From Flavobacterium sp. MDT1-60 (lineage in GTDB: Bacteria; Bacteroidota; Bacteroidia; Flavobacteriales; Flavobacteriaceae): DNA of 64,000 nt. Positions 9,630 to 19,368 of the stretch are shown piece after piece. The translations under genes were made by a program, and so were the position numbers. The stretch covers positions 4,588,001 through 4,652,000 of the forward strand of contig NZ_CP062159.1 of the NCBI RefSeq assembly GCF_014844035.1. The letters are read 5' to 3'. The notes below the pieces were generated by a model, which was not told where the DNA came from, searched no databases, and worked only from the letters and a program-made list of their open reading frames with translations. The stretch's first letter is position 1. Each line of letters starts with the position of its first letter.

Positions 9630-9637
9630 CAAAAGTA
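9630..9637 (-). promoter_or_regulatory. -7 promoter element for valS
   Basis: The minus strand reads TACTTTTG, a full match to TAnnTTTG, with a weak T-rich -33 region. The resulting leader of about 140 bases would include the repeat array at 9500-9588. Confidence 0.4.
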
Positions 9638-9672
9638 AATAATTAAAGACACTATAAAAAGCGAATTAATAA

Positions 9673-9703
9673 TTTGTGTGTTAATTAAAAGAATGTATAT
9701 TTA
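9673..9703 (+). promoter_or_regulatory. Promoter for the DUF1573 gene
   Basis: TTTG at 9673-9676 and TATATTTA at 9696-9703 (seven of eight consensus positions) have centres 25 bases apart. They sit about 25 bases before the ATG at 9728. Confidence 0.55.
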
Positions 9704-9727
9704 CTTACAACTTAAAATAATTTCAAA

Positions 9728-10108
9728 ATGAAAAATGTTGCCTCTTTTATTGCAATCGTATTGTTTACTGCAATGGGTTACGCACAAAATGGCCCGAAAA
9801 TTGAATTTTCGGCTCAGGACAATACAATTGATTATGGAAAAATTTCTAAGAGTGATAATGCAGTTCGTTCATTCGAATTCACCAACACCGGAGACGCTCC
9901 ATTGATAATTACTGGTGCAGAATCTACAGTAAGTACTATCGTAGTTACAAAACCAGCAACTGCTATTTTACCAGGGAAAAAAGGAAAAATTGATGTAAAA
10001 TATAATATGGCCGCTGGTCCTATTCGTAAAACTATTACTGTTGAAACCAATGCAGTGAATTATCCTGATGGTCGTGTAGCCTTAAAAATTAAAGGTGAAG
10101 TGTTATAA
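9728..10108 (+). CDS. DUF1573 domain secreted protein
   Basis: A 126-residue exported protein: a signal peptide (1-19, ending GYA-Q) followed by one immunoglobulin-like DUF1573 domain (IEFSAQDNTIDYGKISK, then EFTNTGDAPLIITGAES). Many DUF1573 members carry a CGCT motif after this strand. Here the corresponding stretch reads STVSTIVV and the mature protein has no cysteine, so any thiol-based role is excluded. Family members are common in Bacteroidota, but no function is established. It has its own promoter and a symmetrical terminator, so it appears monocistronic. Confidence 0.85.
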   Translation: MKNVASFIAIVLFTAMGYAQNGPKIEFSAQDNTIDYGKISKSDNAVRSFEFTNTGDAPLIITGAESTVSTIVVTKPATAILPGKKGKIDVKYNMAAGPIRKTITVETNAVNYPDGRVALKIKGEVL

Positions 10109-10131
10109 AAAAACAATTTAAACTAAATAGT

Positions 10132-10165
10132 AAAAGCCGTTTCATATGAAACGGCTTTTTTATTG
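10132..10165. terminator. Bidirectional terminator, perfect 28-bp palindrome
   Basis: A perfect palindrome at 10132-10159 (14-base arms centred on CATATG) has A-rich and T-rich ends. It separates the convergent DUF1573 and lipoprotein genes. Confidence 0.85.
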
Positions 10166-10179
10166 TATTTTTTCTTTAT

Positions 10180-10668
10180 TTATTTTGATTTATCTGTACA
10201 CTCAACAGTTGTGAATTTATATTTCACATTTTCGAAATCTATTGGTTTATCTTTTACCAAATAAGTAACGCCCATTGTCGTTTGCATGGTTCCATTTCCT
10301 AAGATAAGTTGGCTATCTCGTTTTAAAAGTGCCATAGGATTTTTAAATTTTGTGTTTTTATTTGTAGTATCTACAAATGTATAGTCAACAAACAAAGTAT
10401 CCCCTTTAAATTCTCCTGCTACTTCACCAGTTCGTTCCGGTGCATTAGCAACTTTCATCACCATATCTCCGGATATCTTTCCATTTTTTAATGTGTTTAC
10501 TTTTAAATCAATCGTATCTTTTTCATATATCGCCTTATAACACTGAGAACTTACAACCTTTTCACCTTCGGCTTTAGCGGCTTCAATTTCTTTTTGTTTT
10601 TCATCATTTTTACAACTTTGGAATCCAATACAAGTGATAACCAAGGATAATGCGATTATTTTTTTCAT
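10180..10668 (-). CDS. Small lipoprotein of unknown function
   Basis: A 162-residue protein with a lipoprotein signal peptide (lipobox FQSC, Cys19) and a short charged linker (KNDEKQKEIEAAKAEGEK). The C-terminal domain is rich in beta strands (residues 40-160), with alternating CYKAIYEKDTIDLKV and KISGDMVMKVANAPERTGEV stretches. The pattern suggests a small beta-barrel or lipocalin-like fold reporting an amount or effect, but I do not recognise a named family. Two cysteines remain in the mature domain (in SQCYKA and VECTDK) and could form a disulfide. It lies between two terminators and is transcribed alone. Confidence 0.7.
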   Translation of the reverse strand: MKKIIALSLVITCIGFQSCKNDEKQKEIEAAKAEGEKVVSSQCYKAIYEKDTIDLKVNTLKNGKISGDMVMKVANAPERTGEVAGEFKGDTLFVDYTFVDTTNKNTKFKNPMALLKRDSQLILGNGTMQTTMGVTYLVKDKPIDFENVKYKFTTVECTDKSK

Positions 10669-10710
10669 AGTTTAATTTTTAAGTTCATTCTTATCCTATA
10701 AAAATAAATA

Positions 10711-10737
10711 AAAAAGAAGCCAAAAAAAAGGCTTCTT
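10711..10737 (-). terminator. Terminator of the CTD protein, PorP/SprF, OmpA unit
   Basis: An AAGAAGCC/GGCTTCTT stem with an eight-base loop is followed on the minus strand by a T-rich tail. It lies about 30 bases past the OmpA-family stop codon. Confidence 0.75.
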
Positions 10738-10768
10738 AATTAAAATTGTATTTTTTGATCAGATATAT

Positions 10769-12898
10769 TTATAACTTTTTAATTACAAATTCGCTTCGTC
10801 TGTTCAATTCGTGATCTTCTTCTGAACAGGCATCATCTGTTTTACATTTTATAATTGGCACAGATTCTCCATAACCTTTAGCCGAAACTCTGCTGGCATT
10901 GATACCAGACTGAATAATAAATTCTCTGGTCGAATTGGCTCTTTTTTGAGATAACTCCTCATTGAATTTCGCATTTCCACGTGAATCAGTATGGGATCCA
11001 ATTTCGATCACCATTCCCGGATATTTATTCATTAAAGCCACAACTCTGCCTAAAACTACTTTCGATTCTTTACGAATGTACCACATATTATAATCGAAAT
11101 AAATCGGATCCGTTTTAATGATTAATCGGTCTTTATCTTTTACGACATCTTTTTCCTGTGCCATAATTTGATTCTCTTTTTCTTTTTTCTTCGCTTCTCC
11201 TGCTGCAATTTCATCGGCTTTAGCCTTTTTTGTTGCTTCATTTAAAGCGATAAGAGCCAGAGCTTCTTTATCTTTTTTCTCTTTTTCCAGACGAATTTCT
11301 TCTTTTCGTTTATCTTCTGCATTTTTCTGTTCTTCCAATTTAATGGCGTCTAAAGATTTTAATGCCAATGAACCATCGTTGGTTATATTTCTGGTTTTTC
11401 CAATTTCCAAAGTTCTTGACTCGTTAGTATATTTTTCTTTAAAAGCAACAATTGTATACGTACTCTCGCACGCAACAGTAAAACTAAATTGCCCATCTGC
11501 CGAAGTCGTAATTGTATTTAAAGTCTTTTTAGCAGAATCCTGCAACATTACAGTCGCATTTTCTAGTACTAATTTAGTATCAACATCTGTAATTGTTCCG
11601 GCAATAAACTGTTTACAATCTTCAACAATTAAATCTTTAATTTCCTTGAATTGATAGATGTCATCGCTTCCTTTTCCGCCATCTCTGTTGGATGCAAAAT
11701 AACCTTCTTTGGTATCTGAATCAATATTAAAAGAGAAATCATCCAAATTAGAATTTAATGGCAAACCGATATTAACAGGTTCTGAATATTCATTTCCGTT
11801 AATATCTGAAACAAAAACATCCAACGATCCATAACCTAAATGTCCATCAGAAGAAAAATAAAGTTTGTTATCATTTGAAACAAAAGGAAATTGCTCTCTT
11901 TTATCTGTATTGACAATTGTTCCTAAATTTTTTGGTGTATCAAATGCTCCTTTATTGACATTTACTGAATAAATATCAAAAGAACCAAGGCTTCCCGGCA
12001 TATCAGAAGCAAAATACAATACTTTTTCATCAGCACTAAGAGCAGGATGTTCTACAGAATAATTCGGACTGTTAAACGGAAGTGCTGTAATATTGGTCCA
12101 TTTTCCATCAACTAACTCGGCTTTAAAAATCTGAAGATTCGAAATTTTCTCATCGTTTTTCTTTTTCGTTCCATTTTTAGAATAATTTCGCGTAAAATAC
12201 ATTGTTTTGCCATCTTTAGTAAAAACAGCATTTGCTTCGTGCATTCCGGTTTTTAATTCGTCTGCAAAATAACTTACATTCGATTCCGTTGTATTAATCT
12301 CATTTAGAGCAACGGTAACCAAATTCAAATAAGTCTCATTGTCCCATTTGTACTTTTTATCAAACAATCCCGGTTTTAGTTTAACTGCTGCAAAAACAAG
12401 ATTTCCTTTATATTTTACAGCTCCAAACTCTGAATTAGGAGTATTGATTGCCAGATTTTTTATATCAAACCGGTTTCCAATTGCAGAAACATTTTCTAGT
12501 TCGTGAAGTTCGTTTTCAAAATAGATAGAATCTTTGCCATTTGTTGCAGTACTATAATATTTCTTTAAGGCCGCATTAGCATCAGCAGGACTATTTGTAG
12601 CTTTTAACGTTTGAGCATATCTGAAATAATAATTTCGATCTAAATCTTTGTTATAATTATTTATTAAAAGTCTATAATAACGTTGTGCTTTGACTAAATC
12701 ATTGGTGTAATAATAAGAATCTGCCAGGTTTTTAATTACTTCCTGAGAAGGTTTTTCTTCAGCTAATTTTTCATATAAAATAATGGCTTCACTATAAAAT
12801 GTCTTATCAAAAAATCTTTTGGCTCTGGCTAAATCTTTATCCTGGGCGTTTATAAACTGTATTGAAAATACGAATATAATAACAAGTAGTTTTTTCAT
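10769..12898 (-). CDS. OmpA-family protein with TPR-like and PD40 repeats (gliding/T9SS-associated)
   Basis: A 709-residue cell-envelope protein. Domains in order are a signal peptide (MKKLLVIIFVFSIQFINAQ), TPR-like helices, WD40/PD40 beta-propeller motifs (HPALSADEKVLYFASDMPG and repeats), a carboxypeptidase-regulatory/CNA-B-like beta-sandwich, a Lys/Glu-rich coiled coil and a C-terminal OmpA peptidoglycan-binding domain (IEIGSHTDSRG...LSQKRA). The architecture resembles T9SS/gliding OmpA proteins that link outer-membrane complexes to peptidoglycan. The frame is open from 12934, but the ATG at 12898 begins a clean signal peptide and leaves a 10-base gap after porP/sprF. It is the third gene of the unit, probably anchoring the product of the first. 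Confidence 0.88.
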   Translation of the reverse strand: MKKLLVIIFVFSIQFINAQDKDLARAKRFFDKTFYSEAIILYEKLAEEKPSQEVIKNLADSYYYTNDLVKAQRYYRLLINNYNKDLDRNYYFRYAQTLKATNSPADANAALKKYYSTATNGKDSIYFENELHELENVSAIGNRFDIKNLAINTPNSEFGAVKYKGNLVFAAVKLKPGLFDKKYKWDNETYLNLVTVALNEINTTESNVSYFADELKTGMHEANAVFTKDGKTMYFTRNYSKNGTKKKNDEKISNLQIFKAELVDGKWTNITALPFNSPNYSVEHPALSADEKVLYFASDMPGSLGSFDIYSVNVNKGAFDTPKNLGTIVNTDKREQFPFVSNDNKLYFSSDGHLGYGSLDVFVSDINGNEYSEPVNIGLPLNSNLDDFSFNIDSDTKEGYFASNRDGGKGSDDIYQFKEIKDLIVEDCKQFIAGTITDVDTKLVLENATVMLQDSAKKTLNTITTSADGQFSFTVACESTYTIVAFKEKYTNESRTLEIGKTRNITNDGSLALKSLDAIKLEEQKNAEDKRKEEIRLEKEKKDKEALALIALNEATKKAKADEIAAGEAKKKEKENQIMAQEKDVVKDKDRLIIKTDPIYFDYNMWYIRKESKVVLGRVVALMNKYPGMVIEIGSHTDSRGNAKFNEELSQKRANSTREFIIQSGINASRVSAKGYGESVPIIKCKTDDACSEEDHELNRRSEFVIKKL

Positions 12899-12908
12899 AT
12901 TTATCATT

Positions 12909-13844
12909 TTAAAAGAATCTAGGTGATTTATCATATCCTTTTCCTAATAAATCTAAATCAAACAGCAACATAATTTCATGCGTTCCCGAATTGAATTGTC
13001 CCAGATTTGAAAGCGTATAATCGTATGCATAACCGATTCTTAAAGAAGGTGTAACATTAATATTTGCCAAAGCACTGAAAGAATCATTTATCCTATAAGC
13101 TGCACCAATTTCAAATTTCTCATTGTATAAAACATTTGCCGTAATATCTACAGCAACTGGAGCACCTTTTACAAATTTTGCCATTGATGCAGGTTTGATT
13201 TTCCACATATCATTTAGCTGAAAAACATAACCGCCAGTTAAATACGTATGAATTTCTTCAGATCCATAAGCGTTTAGTCCTGACTTTTCCTCAATCTGTT
13301 TTGACTTCAATAAATTTGGAGCAGACAATCCTATATAAAAATTATCTCTAAAATAATACGCCCCTATTCCAATATTTGGTTTGGTTACATTGATGTCTTC
13401 TGCGAAAGCGGCATCAGTAGCTGCATTTCCGCTTTGTAAAAGAAAGCCATTAAAATTGCTTTGCAAGGCTGAGAATCCCGCTTTAAGACCAAGCGAAAGT
13501 TTATTTTTCCCACCTAAATTAAGGACATAAGCAAAATCACCATAAACATTATTTTCTTTTTTGGCTCCGTCTCCAATATCATCAGATACTAAAGATAAAC
13601 CCACTTCGATTTTATCACTTAAGGCAGTATGTCCGAAAAAAGTAAACGTTTTTGGTGCTCCTACGGCGCCTACCCATTGCGTTCTGTACAAACCTCCAAA
13701 ATTCATCATCAAAGGAGTTCCTGTTGCATATGCGGGATTAATCACACTCATATTATACATATAATGTGTGTATTCAGGGTCTTGCTGTGCCCAGGCTGTG
13801 GTTATATAAAAGAGAAAACTTATAAAGAGTATTATTTTTTTCAT
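12909..13844 (-). CDS. PorP/SprF family type IX secretion membrane protein
   Basis: A 311-residue outer-membrane beta-barrel of the PorP/SprF family. It has a signal peptide ending TAWAQ, the family-opening segment QDPEYTHYMYNMSVINPAYA, then YRTQWVGAVGAPKTFTF, and a C-terminal strand region. In Flavobacterium johnsoniae, SprF is needed for export or surface attachment of SprB, a protein with a type B C-terminal domain. Here the adjacent upstream gene encodes a type B CTD protein, so a partner relationship is likely. It starts 32 bases after that gene and ends 10 bases before the OmpA gene. Confidence 0.93.
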   Translation of the reverse strand: MKKIILFISFLFYITTAWAQQDPEYTHYMYNMSVINPAYATGTPLMMNFGGLYRTQWVGAVGAPKTFTFFGHTALSDKIEVGLSLVSDDIGDGAKKENNVYGDFAYVLNLGGKNKLSLGLKAGFSALQSNFNGFLLQSGNAATDAAFAEDINVTKPNIGIGAYYFRDNFYIGLSAPNLLKSKQIEEKSGLNAYGSEEIHTYLTGGYVFQLNDMWKIKPASMAKFVKGAPVAVDITANVLYNEKFEIGAAYRINDSFSALANINVTPSLRIGYAYDYTLSNLGQFNSGTHEIMLLFDLDLLGKGYDKSPRFF

Positions 13845-13876
13845 TTGAAAATTATATTAAATAATGTAAAACGGAA

Positions 13877-16504
13877 TTATCGATTTAAATAAAGACGTCC
13901 TTGTTTAGGAGGCGTGTTGCCTTTATTAAAATGGATAACATAAAAATAAACTCCATTTGGTGCAGTGCCGTGGTTAAGCCCCTGTGTTTCATAATTTATT
14001 CCGTCCCAGCCCGGTTTGTCTTTTCCTCCCCTGTACATTCCGTTCCCATATCTATTAAAAATTTCAATTTGGTAATCCGGAAATAAAAAGTCAATATTCG
14101 TAATAACAAATACATCATTTACCCCATCACCATTAGGAGAGAATCCATCCGGAATAAAGAAATCTGGTGGTACAACATCGCAATCCGTTAAGGATACCGT
14201 AACTTCGGTATAATCATAGGAAAGACAATTTTCTGTTGAGAAATCGAAGGCATAATACTTTTTTTTATCAACTAAGGCAGTTGTTGGAGGAAATAGATAT
14301 CCATTTTTTGGAGCATCATACCAAACAACTGACGAAGGTACATTTGTATTATTTGATAAATCTGCAATTGTTGGCGCATCTAATCCGCAGAAATTTTGTC
14401 CGTCCGGATTAAGTTCCGGAGCCGGAGTATCTTTTAGTGTAACTATAATCATAGTTGCCGATGATGTACAATTTAAAGTTGTTTCTGTTACATAATAATT
14501 TTCCTCTTTTAAAACATAAGTATTGGCAAGAGGAGTTGTTAATGTTGCGGAATTATACCATTTGTATTGCGTTCCTTTTGGCTCTAAACTAGCAATGGTA
14601 GCCAAATCTGACTTGCAAAAAGACTGATTACCTGCAGTTGGTGCGACAGGAATAGGGTTTAATGAAAAAGGATCTGCCACACCTGTAATATTGATACCAC
14701 AAGTTGTTGTGTTATTTATCAAATTGGTAACTGTTGCTGTTGTAGATCCTGTGTTTATAAGTAACCCCGCCGGAACTACAAAACTTGCACTACCATTTGT
14801 TGCAGTTAAAGTGACTGTCTGTACTGCTGCCAGATTACTTCCTGTTAGCACATAAGACAGTGTAACATTAGTTAAACTTCCTAATCCTGAAACTGAAGCT
14901 GTAACAGGTGATCCAAAACAAACATCATTAATTTGGATTCTTAAAGTGGGTACATTAGGAAGTGGATTTATAAGAATTGTACCTTTTAAATCTGCACTGT
15001 TTGTACATTGTGAAATTACATGAGTAATATTCGTAATCTTAATTTCTCCTGTACCACTTTGCGAATTTAAGATCGAAGGCATTGTAAAACTCGCGCTTCC
15101 TCCCACAAATGTAACTCTTGCTATTTGGGAAGATGCATTATTAGCACCTGAAATATTATATACAATATCATAATCCCCATTTATAATTCTTGCAGCATCA
15201 GAAATACTAACTAATGTATTGCTATTTTGACAAGTCGTTATGGGTGCAATTTTTGCTCCTGTTAAATCCGGAATTGGATATATACTTAGTACATCTGATA
15301 AATTGTTGATGATATTTTTACAAGCCCTTTCGCTATTTACAGAATATATATCATTAATACTTACAGTAAAATTTCCAACCCCTTGAAAATAATCTGAATT
15401 TATTGGGAAAATAAGTACGCCATTCGTAAAATTTGCCATTATCGTTTCTGATCCTCCATTTGGTCCGGAAACATTAAACGAGACATAATAACTACCATTA
15501 GGAATAGTTGTAGCGCCTTTAGTAATAGTTACAGAATAAGTCGCTGTTGGGATTTCTGTTTCGCATATATCCGAATCAACTGTAACCTTGGCATCTGTAA
15601 AATCAAGTTTTCGCTCAAGTCTGATTCTGATTGAGGTCGACTCATTTGAACAAATTGGGTTTGTTGAAGCAACAGTATAAGTAAAAGAGTAATCCCCTGC
15701 TCCCAATCTGTTGAATATTTTTTGTATATCAATATTATGATCTCCGACAGTGGTTAATTCTCCGGTATTGCTATTATCTCTCCAAACGCCACCTGCATCT
15801 TCTCCGGAAAGTGAATTAAACAAATCATAATCTGTATAAGCCGTTAAACCATCGCTCCCACATAATGATACTCTATTAGCAGTTCCTGACTCAGGTGCCC
15901 TGATAACAGTAACCTTTGCGGTTGATGACATGGCAGGACAAGTACCAAAAGCAGGCATCGTATAAGTAAACTGAAAAGTTCCACGCAAATTTTTTACAGG
16001 AAGATTGGGACCAATATTTTGATTTGTAGTATCGTTATGCCATTGTCCGTTAGAATGCGGTGCTAAGTATTCACCATCAAAAGCAGAGAAAAGATTAAAA
16101 GTCTCAACAGCACTACAAACAGAAACATTTGGAGATGAAACTCCTGAGTATCCTCCTATCGTTACTTTAACAGTAGCTGAATTATCCGGACAAAGACCAA
16201 AACCTTCAACAGTGTAAGTATAATTAAAAGTCCCACTACGACGAATAAGATGTGCATTTAAAATTCCGGTAGTTGCATTTAGTCCACCAGAACCGTTATC
16301 ATCAGTCCATTCACCTCCTGTAAGTGGTAAACCATTTAAGAAAGCAAATAAATCTATTGTTTGGTTGCTCACATCAGCAACATTACAAATTGGAGGCACT
16401 TCTCCATCATCACCGGCACATTGTGCAAAAGTTTCCGAAGGAAAAAATGAAAGAAAGACGAAAAACAAAATTACTCGTAAGAAATTAGTGTATTTTTCAA
16501 CCAT
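13877..16504 (-). CDS. Large cell-surface protein with type B gliding-motility C-terminal domain
   Basis: An 875-residue secreted protein: a signal peptide (ending ETFAQ), several Ig-like modules with paired cysteines (two N-terminal modules share the pattern GEWTDDNGSGG / GQWHNDTTNQ, and there are SprB-like LSIYPIPDLTGAKI segments), then Ig-like FCKSDLATIASL and FCGLDAPTIADL modules. It ends in the type B T9SS signal: FIPDGFSPNGDGVNDVF, IEIFNRYGNGMYRG, WDG and GVYFYVIHF. Such domains direct transport by the type IX system without the cleavage typical of type A. The protein is probably a surface adhesin handled by the adjacent PorP/SprF. No enzymatic domain is visible. Confidence 0.9.
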   Translation of the reverse strand: MVEKYTNFLRVILFFVFLSFFPSETFAQCAGDDGEVPPICNVADVSNQTIDLFAFLNGLPLTGGEWTDDNGSGGLNATTGILNAHLIRRSGTFNYTYTVEGFGLCPDNSATVKVTIGGYSGVSSPNVSVCSAVETFNLFSAFDGEYLAPHSNGQWHNDTTNQNIGPNLPVKNLRGTFQFTYTMPAFGTCPAMSSTAKVTVIRAPESGTANRVSLCGSDGLTAYTDYDLFNSLSGEDAGGVWRDNSNTGELTTVGDHNIDIQKIFNRLGAGDYSFTYTVASTNPICSNESTSIRIRLERKLDFTDAKVTVDSDICETEIPTATYSVTITKGATTIPNGSYYVSFNVSGPNGGSETIMANFTNGVLIFPINSDYFQGVGNFTVSINDIYSVNSERACKNIINNLSDVLSIYPIPDLTGAKIAPITTCQNSNTLVSISDAARIINGDYDIVYNISGANNASSQIARVTFVGGSASFTMPSILNSQSGTGEIKITNITHVISQCTNSADLKGTILINPLPNVPTLRIQINDVCFGSPVTASVSGLGSLTNVTLSYVLTGSNLAAVQTVTLTATNGSASFVVPAGLLINTGSTTATVTNLINNTTTCGINITGVADPFSLNPIPVAPTAGNQSFCKSDLATIASLEPKGTQYKWYNSATLTTPLANTYVLKEENYYVTETTLNCTSSATMIIVTLKDTPAPELNPDGQNFCGLDAPTIADLSNNTNVPSSVVWYDAPKNGYLFPPTTALVDKKKYYAFDFSTENCLSYDYTEVTVSLTDCDVVPPDFFIPDGFSPNGDGVNDVFVITNIDFLFPDYQIEIFNRYGNGMYRGGKDKPGWDGINYETQGLNHGTAPNGVYFYVIHFNKGNTPPKQGRLYLNR

Positions 16505-16522
16505 AAACTATTAATTTGTTGG

Positions 16523-16530
16523 CAAACTTA
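16523..16530 (-). promoter_or_regulatory. -7 promoter element for the CTD, PorP/SprF, OmpA unit
   Basis: The minus strand reads TAAGTTTG, a full TAnnTTTG match 18 bases before the start codon. No -33 box is convincing. Confidence 0.4.
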
Positions 16531-16664
16531 ATAAATATTAACGCTGAATAGGTACTATTTTTTTAAAACAACAAAATTTTAGTAAAATTTAAACAAAATA
16601 TAAAAATATTATTGATAATCACGATCTTAATGTAAAAAAGTGTGCTTTTTTTAATTGTATTTTC

Positions 16665-17990
16665 TTACAATTCATCTTCCAGTTTAAACCTGAATTTTAA
16701 AATTAAACTATTGCGTTCTACCTCCAAAGTAATCCACACATCTTCTTCCGATTTTAATAGCATATTAATTTGCTGCAATGAATATTTGTATGGTGTTGTC
16801 TGATTAATGCTAACAATAATATCCCCAGCTTTTAAACCGCATTTTTCTGCTGCAGAATGCTTACGGATGTTTACGATTTCATAAACAGGTTTTAATGAAA
16901 ACTTATATTTGAAATCATTATTCTTACTATCATTAAAACCAGCCTCACTTGGTGAAGTAACCACTCGAACGGTTTCTAAATGTACTGTTTCCTGAACCCA
17001 TTGCAAACCATTATGCTGTACCGTAATACCACTTTTATTGTAGGTAAAAGGTTCTGAAAATTTACTGTTTTTTTTAAGAAACATCTTTTTATCTTCATAA
17101 TCTAAAATAACAGTAAATCGCTTTAAAACTTCACCACCTACTGAACCAATACGCCCCGGAACCATTCTGACATTTCTAATAGAAGTTGAATCAGGAAAAG
17201 CAACAATTGGATTCTTAAAATCAAATTCATCAACAGAAAACTTCTTAATTTTAGCCCGATGACCTTCTACATCACCACTAAATCCTTTTCCTAAAAAATC
17301 AGGAAAATTCTTTTTAGGCAATTTAATTTTGTTGTTGTCAAAAATCCAGAAAGCGTCACTATTACCAATATCAATTAATAATTTAGCAGCAATGTTAACA
17401 CTATCAACAACAGCATTTGCAAGAATATAAGGCTTCGCCCTTTCGATAGTAATAGGAACTGTCTTAAATTTTTTGTCTATCCTCTTTTGATTTTTTTCGT
17501 TGTTGGTATGTATAATGACTTTTTTCTTCTGATAATTAATTTCAACTAAATTATTTTTAAAAAATTGATACCCAATAATACCATTTACAGGAATTCCGAT
17601 ATGAGAAGACAAATTAAAATTTTGATCTAAAATAATATACAACAAATGATTATGAGATCTTAATCCATGAGTTTCTAATGTATTATTGGTTGATTTTAGC
17701 CCCTCGATTTCTTCTTCACTTCCTAACCCTCTTAACTTTATCTTCTCTACATTTTTAAAGCTAACCTCTTTTTTCTCTTCCATACTAAACAAGATGGTTT
17801 CCTCGACTCCTGAATCTAACAAGAAATTCAACTCGATTCCATTGACTTTTATCGGAATAAAAACAAGATTATTAATGAGTTTAAAAGGTATAACTACCTT
17901 AGTACGGTGGTCTTCGATCGAGAAATCTTCCTGAGCCAAAAGCAAAAAAGGTGTGAAAAGCCCAAAAAACAGCATGAAATATTTTTTCAT
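16665..17990 (-). CDS. Exported retropepsin-like aspartyl protease with PDZ domain
   Basis: A 441-residue protein: a signal peptide (MKKYFMLFFGLFTPFLLLAQ), two pepsin/retropepsin-like lobes and a C-terminal PDZ domain (about 355-435, CGLKAGDIIVSIN). The first lobe has a canonical catalytic DSG at 59-61 after a hydrophobic strand (ELNFLLDSG). The second lobe has the equivalent LLIDIGNSDAFW, where the DTG/DSG triplet reads DIG. One active-site half is therefore atypical. This architecture is frequent in Bacteroidota and is annotated as aspartyl protease family protein. It is divergent from the aminotransferase gene and its substrate is unknown. Confidence 0.82.
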   Translation of the reverse strand: MKKYFMLFFGLFTPFLLLAQEDFSIEDHRTKVVIPFKLINNLVFIPIKVNGIELNFLLDSGVEETILFSMEEKKEVSFKNVEKIKLRGLGSEEEIEGLKSTNNTLETHGLRSHNHLLYIILDQNFNLSSHIGIPVNGIIGYQFFKNNLVEINYQKKKVIIHTNNEKNQKRIDKKFKTVPITIERAKPYILANAVVDSVNIAAKLLIDIGNSDAFWIFDNNKIKLPKKNFPDFLGKGFSGDVEGHRAKIKKFSVDEFDFKNPIVAFPDSTSIRNVRMVPGRIGSVGGEVLKRFTVILDYEDKKMFLKKNSKFSEPFTYNKSGITVQHNGLQWVQETVHLETVRVVTSPSEAGFNDSKNNDFKYKFSLKPVYEIVNIRKHSAAEKCGLKAGDIIVSINQTTPYKYSLQQINMLLKSEEDVWITLEVERNSLILKFRFKLEDEL

Positions 17991-18112
17991 TGATAATATT
18001 TTAGGATAAAATTAATAAAAATATTGATAATTGTTACATTTTCGTAACACCCTATAATGTTTACGTTAAATTGGAAAAAAAAATGCAAATTTGCACTTCA
18101 ATAATTAAGCTC

Positions 18113-19309
18113 ATGCCAACAATTTCACACAAAGGCAGAAACATGCCCGAATCACCGATACGCAAACTAGCTCCTTATGCAGACATTGCAAAACAAAAAG
18201 GACATAAAGTGTATCACTTAAACATTGGTCAACCGGATATAAAAACACCCGAAGTGGCCATCGAGGCGGTAAAAAATATTGATTTAAGTATTATAGAATA
18301 CAGTCCGTCTGCCGGATATGAAAGTTATAGAAAAAAATTAGCAAAATTTTACCAGCGTCAAAACGTAAATGTTAACTCAGAAGACATCATTATAACTACT
18401 GGTGGATCTGAAGCCTTATTATTTGCATTGGCCACTATTACAGACCCGGGAGATGAAATCATTATCCCTGAGCCTTTTTACGCTAATTATCATGCCTTTG
18501 CATCATCAACAAGTGCAACAGTAATACCTCTTGTTTCGACTATCGAAACGGCATTTGCTTTGCCTGGTATCGAAGAGGTTGAAAAGTTAATTACTTCAAA
18601 AACGAAAGCCATTTTAATCTGTAATCCTGGAAACCCAACAGGTTATTTATACTCTGAATCAGAAATTAAACAATTAGCAGGTTTAATCAAAAAACATGAT
18701 TTGTATTTAATCGCAGATGAAGTTTATCGCGAATTCTTATACGACGGAGATGACGTTCATTTTTCTGTGATGAATCTGGATGATGTACAGCAAAACGTAA
18801 TTATGGTAGATTCTGTTTCAAAACGTTACAGTATGTGTGGTGCAAGAATTGGCTGTCTGGTTACTAAAAATGCAGCTGTTTTGGCAACTGTAATGAAATT
18901 TGCCCAGGCACGTTTAAGTCCGCCAACTATCGAACAAATTGCTTGTGAAGCTGCTATAGATACACCACAAAGCTATTTTGATGAAGTGATATCAGAATAT
19001 AAAAGTCGTCGTGATACTTTAATCACCGAACTTAATAAAATTGAAGGTGTAATTGTAACGAAACCAAAAGGTGCTTTTTATTGCATCGCGCAATTGCCAA
19101 TCGAGAATTCTGAAGACTTTGCACAATGGCTTTTAGAAAGTTACGATCTTAATGGTGAAACTGTTATGGTTGCTCCGGCTGCCGGTTTTTATTCAACTCC
19201 GGGAATGGGATTGAATCAGGTAAGAATCGCGTATGTTTTAAATAAAAAAGATTTGATTAAAGCTGTAAATGTTTTAAAAGAAGCACTTTTAGTTTATAAT
19301 AAAAGATAA
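18113..19309 (+). CDS. Pyridoxal-phosphate-dependent class I/II aminotransferase
   Basis: A fold-type I aminotransferase of 398 residues, transferring an amino group between an amino acid and a 2-oxo acid. Family motifs are HLNIGQPDIKTPE, the cofactor-binding TGGSEALLFAL, NPGNPTG, ADEVYREF and the Schiff-base lysine in DSVSKRYSMCGARIG. The frame is open from 18071, but the ATG at 18113 (MPTISHKGRNMPESPIRKL) begins the conserved N-terminus and is preferred. A terminator follows at 19329. The aspartate/aromatic-type sequence does not fix the substrate. Confidence 0.9.
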   Translation: MPTISHKGRNMPESPIRKLAPYADIAKQKGHKVYHLNIGQPDIKTPEVAIEAVKNIDLSIIEYSPSAGYESYRKKLAKFYQRQNVNVNSEDIIITTGGSEALLFALATITDPGDEIIIPEPFYANYHAFASSTSATVIPLVSTIETAFALPGIEEVEKLITSKTKAILICNPGNPTGYLYSESEIKQLAGLIKKHDLYLIADEVYREFLYDGDDVHFSVMNLDDVQQNVIMVDSVSKRYSMCGARIGCLVTKNAAVLATVMKFAQARLSPPTIEQIACEAAIDTPQSYFDEVISEYKSRRDTLITELNKIEGVIVTKPKGAFYCIAQLPIENSEDFAQWLLESYDLNGETVMVAPAAGFYSTPGMGLNQVRIAYVLNKKDLIKAVNVLKEALLVYNKR

Positions 19310-19328
19310 AATCAAAAATACTTACTCC

Positions 19329-19368
19329 AAAATCTGTTTTAACTTAAATGTTAAAACAGATTTTTTTT
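19329..19368 (+). terminator. Terminator of the aminotransferase gene
   Basis: A perfect 15-bp stem (19329-19343 with 19350-19364), a six-base loop and a run of eight T. Confidence 0.88.
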
